Assembly: GCA_028711405.1 (NCBI GenBank)
Contig: JAQTSH010000077.1
Span: 1 to 7,181 of the forward strand
Length of the DNA: 7,181 bases
Source of the DNA: Methanoregula sp.
GTDB lineage: Archaea; Halobacteriota; Methanomicrobia; Methanomicrobiales; Methanospirillaceae
Direction of reading: 5' to 3'
Shown here: positions 1-5,944 of the stretch, in pieces
How positions within the stretch are numbered: the first letter of the stretch is position 1
Layout of the letters: every line of letters begins with the position of its first letter
Made by a program: the position numbers and the translations under genes
Notes under the pieces: generated by a model
Database searches by the model: none
Seen by the model: the letters and a program-made list of their open reading frames with translations, nothing else
Told to the model about the DNA's origin: nothing

Positions 1-1002
1 GCCGTCACGATCGGCACAGAGATCGTTTCTGCCAGTGCACTCACCCCGCTCACGATCCTTGTCGCTATGATCACTGCAATCTGCCTTGTCTTTGTCGCCA
101 CCCGCGCAGGTCTTCCGGTATCGAGCAGTCATGCACTCGTCGGCGGACTTCTCGGGGCGGGGGTTGGAGCATGTGGCGTTGCGGCGATCATCCTGCCCGG
201 ATGGGGGATGGTCATCCCTGCGGTCATGTATGCGGTTGCCGGGGGAATCGCCGGGGCGATCCTTATCGGCGCCGTGACCGCTGCACTGGATGGCGACACA
301 AAAGCCGGCGTCTTTATCGGGGCGTGCTGCGGTGCCGCGTGCATCATTCCGGTACTGATGATGGCGGGAATAATCGAAATATCCGGGCTCTTTGCGATCT
401 GTATCTTCATCATCATCGCGCCGGTCCTCGGAATGGCGACCGCATTCTTATTCGATGTCCTCATCTCGCATCTCTTCCGCCGGTCCCGGCAGAACCGGAT
501 GAAACGGATCTTCCAGCCACTCCAGGTACTCGCCTGCCTCTTCCAGGCAGCCGGACACGGTGCAAATGACGGTCAGCATGCGGTTGGTGTGATCACCGCT
601 CTCCTTGTTTCTGGCGGCATCCTCTCGTCATTTTCCGTTCCCCTGTGGGTCATTGCCGCATCTGCGATCGCGATCGGCATCGGCACCTGCTTCGGTGGCT
701 GGCAGGTCGTGGACAAGATGGCAAAAAAGATCACGAAGATCCGCCCGTACCAGGGGTTCTGTGCAGCAACTGCCGGTAGTGCGACGCTCTCGCTGGTCAC
801 CGCGTACGGGATTCCCGTCTCATCAACGCAGGTGATCAGCGGGGCAATTGTCGGGGTGGGTGCGACACGGGGCGAGAAGGCAGTCCAGTGGCAGGTGGTG
901 CGGGAGATGATGACCGCGTGGGTGATCACGATCCCGCTCGCGTTCGTGATCTCGTGGTGCGGGTACCTGCTCGTCCATATCGCAATACCGGTCTTTTTAT
1001 AA
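1..1002 (+). CDS. PiT-family inorganic phosphate permease, 5' end outside window
   Basis: Integral membrane protein of the PiT family, which moves inorganic phosphate with H+ or Na+ across the cytoplasmic membrane. The frame is open from base 1, so the ATG at 67 is internal and the first roughly 60-70 residues, including the N-terminal GAND/GFHD-type motif, lie upstream. In the 333 visible codons the first-half signature GLPVSSSHALVGG is at about 109-147. The second-half motif GHGANDGQ is at about 553-576, and GIPVSSTQVISG closes the repeat at about 808-843. Between the halves are extra hydrophobic stretches absent from the second PiT gene of the window, about 60 residues more. It ends in TAA at 1000-1002, 56 bases before the DUF47 gene, so co-transcription is likely. 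The Gln in SSTQ, where the downstream paralog has His, marks it as a different subtype. Some PiT relatives carry sulfate, so the substrate is inferred from family and neighbours. Confidence 0.92.
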   Translation, partial: AVTIGTEIVSASALTPLTILVAMITAICLVFVATRAGLPVSSSHALVGGLLGAGVGACGVAAIILPGWGMVIPAVMYAVAGGIAGAILIGAVTAALDGDTKAGVFIGACCGAACIIPVLMMAGIIEISGLFAICIFIIIAPVLGMATAFLFDVLISHLFRRSRQNRMKRIFQPLQVLACLFQAAGHGANDGQHAVGVITALLVSGGILSSFSVPLWVIAASAIAIGIGTCFGGWQVVDKMAKKITKIRPYQGFCAATAGSATLSLVTAYGIPVSSTQVISGAIVGVGATRGEKAVQWQVVREMMTAWVITIPLAFVISWCGYLLVHIAIPVFL

Positions 1003-1016
1003 TGTACGTAGATCGC

Positions 1017-1026
1017 CATATTTTTT
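1017..1026 (+). promoter_or_regulatory. Possible internal TATA-like box before DUF47 gene
   Basis: An AT-only stretch (ATATTTTTT preceded by GCC) sits in the 56-base gap after the first PiT gene. A start site about 25 bases downstream would fall near 1046, giving a short leader that contains the GTAGGT ribosome site before the ATG at 1059. The box is a weak match and no upstream BRE is convincing, so this is a guess from position and composition. Confidence 0.22.
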
Positions 1027-1058
1027 ACCTATCCTGCCTGATTACCAGTAGGTTTGTT

Positions 1059-1688
1059 ATGGGTCTTCGAGAGTTGGTGATACCGCAGGACAAGGTATTC
1101 TTTGATCTGTTCGAGCAGCAGGCTGCTACCGTCAAGGAAGCCGCATATCAGCTGGTCGGGCTGACAGAAAATTTCACAAATGTTCGGGAAAAACGTCATG
1201 CGATCGAACAGCTCGAACACAAAGGCGACAAGATCACCCACGATATCTACCAGCAGCTGAACCGGACCTTCATCACCCCCCTGGATCCGGAAGAGATCTC
1301 CCGGCTCGCCTCAAACCTTGACGAAGTGCTGGATTACATCGACGGTTCTGCCGAGAAGATGTTCTATTACGGGATCGACAACACCGATTCGCACATGATA
1401 GAACTCGCAAAACTGATTTACATGTCGACGGTCGAGATCGAAAGTGCGGTGAAGGGCATCCGTTCGATCAAAGACCCCCGGTATGTCGAGGAGCGCTGCA
1501 TTGAGGTGAACCGGCTGGAGAACCTGGCGGATGATGTGCTCGCCCAGGCAGTGACCGACCTTTTCAAGACCACCGATGCGATCGCGATCATCAAACTCAA
1601 GGACATCTACGAACACCTGGAGACGGCGACCGATAACTGTGAGGATGTGGCAAACGTGCTCTCGGATATTGCCATCCGGCATTCGTAA
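1059..1688 (+). CDS. DUF47 family (PhoU-like) protein
   Basis: A 209-residue soluble all-helical protein of the DUF47/PhoU-like family, whose genes commonly pair with PiT permeases and are thought to regulate or assist phosphate transport. The N-terminus GLRELVIPQDKVFFDLFEQQ is typical of the family. PhoU-type metal-binding ExxxD patterns are visible at LEHKGD (Glu53, Asp57) and RLENLAD (Glu154, Asp158), with acidic helices around LDEVLDYIDG (87-96) and KDIYEHLETATDNCED (181-196). The length is normal for the family. The ATG at 1059 is chosen because it gives the family N-terminus and has AGGT five bases upstream. An in-frame ATG at 1002 overlapping the previous stop (TAATG) would add 19 atypical residues and is less likely. 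The gene is sandwiched between two PiT genes on the same strand, which supports a role in controlling one or both transporters. Confidence 0.93.
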   Translation: MGLRELVIPQDKVFFDLFEQQAATVKEAAYQLVGLTENFTNVREKRHAIEQLEHKGDKITHDIYQQLNRTFITPLDPEEISRLASNLDEVLDYIDGSAEKMFYYGIDNTDSHMIELAKLIYMSTVEIESAVKGIRSIKDPRYVEERCIEVNRLENLADDVLAQAVTDLFKTTDAIAIIKLKDIYEHLETATDNCEDVANVLSDIAIRHS

Positions 1689-1747
1689 GAAAAATTTCCG
1701 AAGAAATACTTGACCTTCGAAAAATCTACAACCGGTAGGCAGATTGA

Positions 1748-2779
1748 ATGCTTGAAGCACCGTTGATTCTCATTATTGCGATCATCGTCATCGCGCTGAT
1801 ATTTGATTTCACCAATGGGTTTCACGACTCTGCCAATTCGATCTCAACGGTAGTTTCGACAAAAGTGCTGTCTCCCCGTAACGCCGTTGCCTTTGCAGCG
1901 TTTTTCAATTTTATCGCCGCGTTCGGGTTCGGGGTGCTGGTTGCGAGCACGATCTCGAAGATCATCAAGCTGGACTTTGTCGATACTGAAGTCGTCCCGT
2001 ATATCATCCTGTGTGCCCTCATCGGTGCGATCAGCTGGAACCTGATCACGTGGATGTTCGGGCTTCCCACGTCTTCTTCCCATGCCCTCATCGGGGGGAT
2101 GATTGGTGCCGGCATCTCTGCCGCCGGGTTTGCCGCTGTCAAATGGTCCACGGTCGGCGAAGTGGTGACATTCATGATCCTCTCGCCCCTGATCGGTCTT
2201 TGTTGCGGATTTTTCCTCATGGCAGCAATTCTCTGGCTGACGAGAACCGCGAATAAACCAACTGCGGACAGCTACTTTAAAAAGCTCCAGCTCTGTTCTG
2301 CTGCCGCGTACAGTTTCAGCCACGGTTCGAATGATGCACAAAAGACGATGGGGATCATTCTGCCGCTCCTTTTTTCCATCGGGTATTTCGGGGCATCAGT
2401 TGATCCGAATCACCTGCCTATGCCGCTATGGGTGATCCTTGCCGCTCATACCGCGATTGCACTGGGCACTCTATCGGGAGGCTGGCGTGTTGTCAAGACC
2501 ATGGGCTACAAGATTACCCGGCTTCGCCCGGTGCAGGGGTTTGCTGCGGAAACAGCCGGCGCATCGACAATCCTTGGGGCTTCACTTTTGGGAATTCCGG
2601 TGAGTACAACCCATATTATCTGCACATCGATCATGGGTGTGGGTACTACTATGGGAGCAAGCGCGGTGAAATGGGGCGTGGCACGGACGATCATGTGGGC
2701 ATGGATTCTCACCATCCCGGTCAGCGCATTGATTGGGTTTGTTTCGTTTATTGTTATCCGGATCATTATCGGGTATTAG
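1748..2779 (+). CDS. PiT-family inorganic phosphate permease, complete
   Basis: A complete 343-residue PiT phosphate transporter with the family's duplicated architecture. The N-terminal half has DFTNGFHDSANS (20-31) followed by VVSTKVLSPR, and GLPTSSSHALIGG (105-117). A hydrophilic loop around 165-185 (RTANKPTADSYFKK) separates the halves. The C-terminal half has FSHGSNDAQKTMG (190-202) and GIPVSTTHIICTSIMGVG (282-299). About ten hydrophobic segments cover the rest. It starts at ATG 1748 with GGTAGG eight bases upstream, 59 bases after the DUF47 stop, and ends in TAG. The length and conserved Asn, Asp and Ser/Thr/His motif residues are as expected for an active transporter. It is likely transcribed with DUF47. 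It differs from the first PiT gene by lacking the extra middle segment and by keeping the canonical STTH motif. Confidence 0.95.
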   Translation: MLEAPLILIIAIIVIALIFDFTNGFHDSANSISTVVSTKVLSPRNAVAFAAFFNFIAAFGFGVLVASTISKIIKLDFVDTEVVPYIILCALIGAISWNLITWMFGLPTSSSHALIGGMIGAGISAAGFAAVKWSTVGEVVTFMILSPLIGLCCGFFLMAAILWLTRTANKPTADSYFKKLQLCSAAAYSFSHGSNDAQKTMGIILPLLFSIGYFGASVDPNHLPMPLWVILAAHTAIALGTLSGGWRVVKTMGYKITRLRPVQGFAAETAGASTILGASLLGIPVSTTHIICTSIMGVGTTMGASAVKWGVARTIMWAWILTIPVSALIGFVSFIVIRIIIGY

Positions 2780-2845
2780 TGCTTCAATTAGCAGAGCGAG
2801 AAAATTTCCACAAATGGTTTTGGACCCGGAAAAATTCCCGGTATG

Positions 2846-2868
2846 CTCCAATGATGGAGATTTTTTTT
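2846..2868 (+). terminator. Hairpin plus T8 terminator after the phosphate cluster
   Basis: CTCCA (2846-2850) pairs perfectly with TGGAG (2855-2859) across the loop ATGA. One A and then eight T's (2861-2868) follow. A second, imperfect inverted repeat, ACCCGGAA/TTCCCGGT at 2824-2842, lies just before it. The site is 67 bases past the second PiT stop, on the right strand for that operon. Runs of T alone terminate archaeal transcription, so the T8 is probably the active part. Confidence 0.6.
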
Positions 2869-3275
2869 AATCCGTACACGCACGCGCCCATAAAACAGAA
2901 TTATTCCCAACTGCTTGAAACGTGAACAAAAATCCCACTCCCCGAAAATTTTTGGTCGTGATCAGATGAAGGGTACCGATCATCCATCAAATCCTACAGT
3001 GCCTAATCCTTCGACGGAAAAAGTTCAGGAACCTGGATCAACCCGGTCCTGCGGGATGGTGTTTTAAGTCTTATTCGGGCAAAACCACGTCTTATTCACT
3101 ATAAAACCGGTCATTTTTTAGCATTCTAACGACGATCTTCCAAAATGTCCTTTTATGTTCTTTCCAGCAGGCGATCGGCTGCCGGGTGACCTGTAGTAAC
3201 TGGAATGGAGAAAAACCCCTGTTTTGAGCATACCGTTTTTGGTATCCGGGAGGAGGGATCAAAATCCGCCCGGTT
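2869..3275. other. Gene-poor AT-richer stretch, no intact coding region
   Basis: I see no supportable gene here on either strand. It holds a direct repeat GTCTTATTC at 3068-3076 and 3089-3097 (21 bases apart), directly followed by a TATA-like CTATAAAA at 3099-3106. It also holds a 5-bp hairpin ATACC/GGTAT around 3230-3245 and a perfect 7-bp inverted repeat GGATCAA/TTGATCC starting at 3256. Composition is less GC-rich than in the flanking genes. The stretch lies between the phosphate operon terminator and a DNA-methylase-like remnant, and may be the decayed body of the locus that remnant belonged to, but I could not recognise more of that gene in it. Confidence 0.5.
3068..3106 (+). promoter_or_regulatory. 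Paired direct repeats next to a TATA-like box
   Basis: GTCTTATTC occurs twice with a 21-base period, two turns of DNA helix, and CTATAAAA follows at 3099-3106. The arrangement resembles a regulator site beside an archaeal promoter. No gene follows on the plus strand within a reasonable distance, so it would drive an untranslated RNA, be a relic, or be chance. Confidence 0.2.
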
Positions 3276-3280
3276 GATCC
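3256..3280. repeat. Perfect 7-bp inverted repeat at methylase break point
   Basis: GGATCAA (3256-3262) and TTGATCC (3274-3280) form a perfect stem around an 11-base GC-rich loop. The right arm overlaps the last recognisable codons of the methylase-like remnant at 3276-3368. No T-run follows on either strand, so it does not look like a terminator. Confidence 0.4.
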
Positions 3281-3368
3281 GGTAAATGCTAAAATCAAGA
3301 TCAGCGGATTCAAACTGGAACAGCTTTCGTAAAAGGGTTTGGAGTTTTTTCGTGTAGTCTTCAGGCAT
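3276..3368 (-). pseudogene. Remnant of an adenine-specific DNA methyltransferase N-terminus
   Basis: From the ATG at 3368 the minus strand encodes about 31 residues starting MPEDYTKKLQ and running into LFQFESADLDFSIYRI. That last block resembles the N-terminus of large Mod-type adenine-specific DNA methyltransferases (type III-like restriction-modification), which I recall beginning with LFQF.SADLDFGIYRI before NxKR. After IYRI the frame continues for about 40 unrelated residues (beginning NRADFDPSSR) and stops at 3153; no catalytic DPPY or SAM-binding motif is present. I read this as the first 5% or so of a deleted gene. It lies on the same strand as Fic and 177 bases after its stop. The identification rests on memory of the family motif, not a search. 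The alternative is a chance match in a short untranslated frame. Confidence 0.5.
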
Positions 3369-3470
3369 TATTCAATCACGTCCGGCATTCTCCTCATAGC
3401 ACAGTATCATCTTCATCAACAGGTTTCATCCATCGTCATCCAGTCTCCGTGCGGCAAATTCCCCGCCCGG

Positions 3471-3540
3471 AATCGACAACTTAATCGACAACTTAATCGA
3501 CAACTTAATCGACAACCAAAACGACAACCGAATCGACAAC
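3471..3540. repeat. 12-bp tandem repeat, about 5.8 copies
   Basis: Units of AATCGACAACTT start at 3471, 3483 and 3495 (identical), then AATCGACAACCA at 3507, AAACGACAACCG at 3519 and a final partial AATCGACAAC at 3531-3540. There are no spacers, so it is not CRISPR. The array begins four bases beyond the Fic stop codon. The unit length is a multiple of three, so expansion keeps reading frame. The copies nearest Fic have diverged most, which suggests recent expansion at the far end. Confidence 0.9.
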
Positions 3541-3544
3541 CCGC

Positions 3545-4597
3545 TCACACCATCACGTACCGCGTAGCACGCCCTTTTCCGTCGATCCTGATCAGGTTCT
3601 GCTCAACCATCTGCGCAAGATCCTTGCCTGCTGCCTGCCGGGAAATACCATACAGCCGCATCAGATCCCCGCTCTTCACCGAACCGTGGGCATGGATGAA
3701 CTCAATAATCTTCATCTGCCGTTCGGAAAGAGCCACCTGTCCGTCCGTCTCCTTCCGGTGTTCGTCAGCCGAGAGCATCAGCACCCGCTCCTTCACCCGG
3801 TGCAGCGATATCTCCACCCCTTCGGTGAAATACTCCAGCCACGGCGTACAATCCGGATAGGTCAGGTTCACTGCTTTCGCCACGTTGTAATAAGCAGGGC
3901 GGTCGCTGTCATAGAAATCATCCAGTGTAAAAAACCGCTTGATGTCAAATTCCCGCATCGCGAGGATGAGTGTTGCAAGTGCCCGTGCGGTACGTCCGTT
4001 CCCGTCTACAAACGGGTGAACCCGCACAAGTTCGTAATGTGCAATCCCGGCAACCAGCACCGGATGCATCTGGTGCGCCGCACCGGAATTCAGCCAGCCA
4101 ACAAGCGCGTTCATCTGAGGGATGACCTCTTTTGGGGGTGGCGGGGAGTAAACTACCTCTCGTGTGAGCCGGTTCCCTACGACAACCCGCACCTTCCGGA
4201 ACGCCCCCACGGTTTTCGGATCATCCAGCGTATCCTGGGTAATATCGCGGTGAAGGGAGAGAATGTCAGTTTCAGAGATGATGCCCTCTTTCTGGTACCG
4301 GTCAATGTGTTCCAGCACACCAAGATAGTTGAGCACCTCAGATTTTGCCCGACGTGCTGCCATGACCTCCCTGCCTTCAGCAAGCCGGCTCACTTCTGCA
4401 AGTGAGAGCGGGTTCCCCTCTATCGCCGTGGATGCATGCGCAGCCCGGACCAGTTGTTCCCGGCGGATCGACACCTCCCATTTCGGGATCAGGTGTGCAT
4501 GAAGGATCACTTCGCGTGCAGCAGCGATATCTGCTAGTCTCTTCACCATTGGATGAGTGTACGTAAATGCTGGTGAAAAGTCCCGGCTCTCTTTCAT
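3545..4597 (-). CDS. fic: Fic-family AMPylating protein with C-terminal winged helix
   Basis: A complete 350-residue Fic protein. The catalytic core motif HPFVDGNGRTAR (194-205) matches HxFx(D/E)GNGRxxR, with the His base, acidic metal ligand and phosphate-binding Gly-Asn-Gly-Arg all intact. An N-terminal autoinhibitory motif STAIEGN (56-62) matches (S/T)xxxE(G/N), whose Glu blocks ATP in class II Fic proteins. Residues about 288-350 form a winged-helix domain (SERQMKIIEFIHAHG, then GISRQAAGKDLAQM). This layout resembles the bacterial SoFic type. Family activity is transfer of AMP from ATP to Ser, Thr or Tyr of a target protein; the target here is unknown and no antitoxin gene is adjacent, as expected when inhibition is internal. 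Start ATG 4597 has AGAGGGGAT eight bases upstream. It is divergent from a broken TPR gene and sits upstream of a methylase remnant, suggesting an accessory locus. Confidence 0.95.
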   Translation of the reverse strand: MKESRDFSPAFTYTHPMVKRLADIAAAREVILHAHLIPKWEVSIRREQLVRAAHASTAIEGNPLSLAEVSRLAEGREVMAARRAKSEVLNYLGVLEHIDRYQKEGIISETDILSLHRDITQDTLDDPKTVGAFRKVRVVVGNRLTREVVYSPPPPKEVIPQMNALVGWLNSGAAHQMHPVLVAGIAHYELVRVHPFVDGNGRTARALATLILAMREFDIKRFFTLDDFYDSDRPAYYNVAKAVNLTYPDCTPWLEYFTEGVEISLHRVKERVLMLSADEHRKETDGQVALSERQMKIIEFIHAHGSVKSGDLMRLYGISRQAAGKDLAQMVEQNLIRIDGKGRATRYVMV

Positions 4598-4603
4598 ACC
4601 ATA

Positions 4604-4611
4604 TCCCCTCT
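4604..4611 (-). promoter_or_regulatory. Ribosome binding site of fic
   Basis: On the minus strand AGAGGGGA lies seven to eight bases before ATG 4597 and supports that start over later in-frame ATGs such as the one in THPMVKR. Confidence 0.55.
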
Positions 4612-4662
4612 CTTCACTGTTGCTCCCCCACCTTTTTGGTCATTGTGGTTGTTGATTTCAAA

Positions 4663-4884
4663 ATGTGCAGATACCAGGACGCTCGCAACTCATTCGCCCA
4701 GGCAACGGACATCTATCCAGAATTCGCAGAGGCTTGGTACAACAAAGGAGTTGCACTCATGAATCTCGGAAAGTATCTCGAAGCCATCCGTGCCTTTGAC
4801 AAAGCCATTGCGATCAATCCGGATGACCGGCATCGGCACGACCGCAGCGGGATCTGGCACAGGAAAAAATCATGCGGTCTGTGA
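4663..4884 (+). pseudogene. Truncated tetratricopeptide repeat (TPR) fragment
   Basis: The reading frame holds half of one TPR (YQDARNSFAQATDIYP) followed by one complete 34-residue unit at 4726-4827, from AEAWYNKGVALMNLGKY to AIAINPDD, with consensus W-Y, G-A and A-F-A-P positions intact. Beyond NPDD it turns into 18 residues without TPR character and stops at TGA 4882-4884. TPR proteins normally carry several units, so this looks like an internal piece of a larger scaffold protein cut at both ends. ATG 4663 has no ribosome site before it, and the open frame extends back to 4567 over the start of fic on the other strand. A short functional protein of about 73 residues is possible but less likely. 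Confidence 0.55.
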
Positions 4885-5272
4885 GATCCTCTCCGTTGAC
4901 TTCGGGGAAACAAACGAAATTATTCAAGTGAGTGAGAGGGAATCTGTTCCGCACATGTTGAACGAGGTAAGGAGGTCACAACCATCGCACCACCCCCATC
5001 GTCATCACAACCAGCACTCCGAAAAAATACCGGCATACGTGCCGAACCCTCCCACACAACCAGCACATCCCCCTTATCAATCCCGGGGGTCCACCCCGCG
5101 ACGATACCGGCAATGAGACGCTCGGGTGTGCTGGTTTCGAAGAGGGGAAGGTACAGATTGGTTTTGTCTTAACGTACGTTTTGCTAATATTTTTCGGATT
5201 CTGTCCGCGAAGTTGGAGCATCGCCATTATTTCTGAAGAAGAGGCAACGTCTTAATCCCAAACACGCTAGCG
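4885..5272. other. Intergenic stretch between TPR fragment and nth
   Basis: Apart from the possible minus-strand remnant at 4976-5168, no gene is supportable. A 12-base direct repeat CACAACCAGCAC occurs at 5006 and 5055; on the minus strand it is GTGCTGGTTGTG, reading Val-Leu-Val-Val in both places if the frameshift is allowed. Perfect 10-bp palindromes AACGTACGTT (5171-5180) and ACGCTAGCGT (5264-5273, overlapping the nth stop) are present. AGGAGGT at 4970-4976 looks like a strong ribosome site but no start codon follows at a usable distance. Confidence 0.5.
4976..5168 (-). pseudogene. Possible frameshifted coding remnant, unidentified
   Basis: A minus-strand frame open from just after a TAA at 5169-5171 reads DKTNLYLPLFETSTPERL and continues through GWTPGIDKGDVLVVWEGSARM with the high GC third positions typical of the neighbouring genes. 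At a run of six T's (plus-strand A6, 5022-5027) the coding-like signal appears to move to another frame that reads FFGVLVVMTMGVVRWL, a membrane-like end, and stops at 4976. If the run had five T's the two pieces would join. There is no start codon near the beginning and no family I recognise. It may be a gene tail left by deletion, or a compositional artefact. Confidence 0.28.
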
Positions 5273-5938
5273 TCAATGAGTCTGTTCTTTCGCAGACGCG
5301 GAACTCGTGTAATACCGGCAATATCGTGAGATCGGGCACCGCTCGCACCGGGGTTTTTTTGCTGTGCAGCACGCCCGCCCGTGTGCGATCAGGATGTCAG
5401 TCAGATCGCCCCAGATGGTTTTGGGGAAGAGTGCCATAAGGTCGCGCTCGATCACGATCACGTTGTCCGTGGTCGAGATCCCGATCCGTTCTGCAAGGCG
5501 CCGGACGTGGGTGTCAACGGCAATTCCTTCATTTTTCCCGTACCCGTGATAGAGTACAATATTTGCCGTCTTTCTTCCGACACCGGGGATGGTGAGAAGT
5601 TCCTCCATCGTACCCGGGACGACACCCCCGAATGCCGTTTCGAGGGTCCCGGCAGCGGCGATGATATGCCGGGCTTTTGCATGATAGTACCCGAGACTGT
5701 GGATGATCGGTTCGACATCCATGACCTCTGCCTGTGCGAGTGCAGCAGGTGTCGGATATCTGGTGAAGAGCGGTTCTTTCACGAGGAGAACCGCACGATC
5801 CGTGGTCTGGGCGGAAAGGATCGTGAGGATGAGCACTTCAAACGGTGTTCCCCGTACGACCGTCGGGCGGGGATCACGGGCAGCCGGGTACTGTTGAAGA
5901 AGAAGTGAATACATTGCCGCAGCGGTTTTTTTCTGCAT
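5273..5938 (-). CDS. nth: Endonuclease III, DNA glycosylase/AP lyase
   Basis: A 221-residue base-excision repair enzyme that removes oxidised pyrimidines and nicks at abasic sites. The helix-hairpin-helix is IPGVGRKTANIV (117-128) with catalytic Lys123, and the GPD-type Asp is Asp142 in AVDTHVRR. LSAQTTD (41-47) is the usual N-terminal motif. The C-terminal [4Fe-4S] cluster has the canonical C-x6-C-x2-C-x5-C spacing at Cys191, 198, 201 and 207. Length fits the family (E. coli Nth is 211 residues). The reading frame extends to 5974, but that would lie inside the tRNA-Pro gene, so ATG 5938 is the first credible start; ATG 5914 is an alternative. Only six bases separate ATG 5938 from the tRNA 3' end, with no room for a ribosome site, so translation is probably leaderless after tRNA processing. 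Confidence 0.95.
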   Translation of the reverse strand: MQKKTAAAMYSLLLQQYPAARDPRPTVVRGTPFEVLILTILSAQTTDRAVLLVKEPLFTRYPTPAALAQAEVMDVEPIIHSLGYYHAKARHIIAAAGTLETAFGGVVPGTMEELLTIPGVGRKTANIVLYHGYGKNEGIAVDTHVRRLAERIGISTTDNVIVIERDLMALFPKTIWGDLTDILIAHGRACCTAKKPRCERCPISRYCRYYTSSASAKEQTH

Positions 5939-5944
5939 ACACGA

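Noticed and set aside
1002..1058. Earlier DUF47 start at the TAATG overlap
   Set aside because: It would add 19 residues unlike the family N-terminus, while ATG 1059 gives the expected one with a ribosome site.
2428..2925. Plus-strand frame of 165 codons running past the second PiT
   Set aside because: It overlaps the PiT gene in another frame and crosses its terminator; composition is not that of a protein family I know.
3471..3540. CRISPR-like repetition
   Set aside because: The units are contiguous 12-mers without spacers.
3339..3860. Plus-strand frame with repeated RQLN residues
   Set aside because: It is antisense to the well-supported fic gene, has no recognisable domain outside the repeats and no ribosome site.
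3686..4405. Long plus-strand frame of 239 codons
   Set aside because: It is a GC-driven shadow opposite fic with no motifs.
4960..4990. Resemblance of the minus strand to a 16S rRNA 3' end (ACCTCC region)
   Set aside because: Only a few bases match and no rRNA sequence lies upstream; chance similarity to the anti-ribosome-site sequence.
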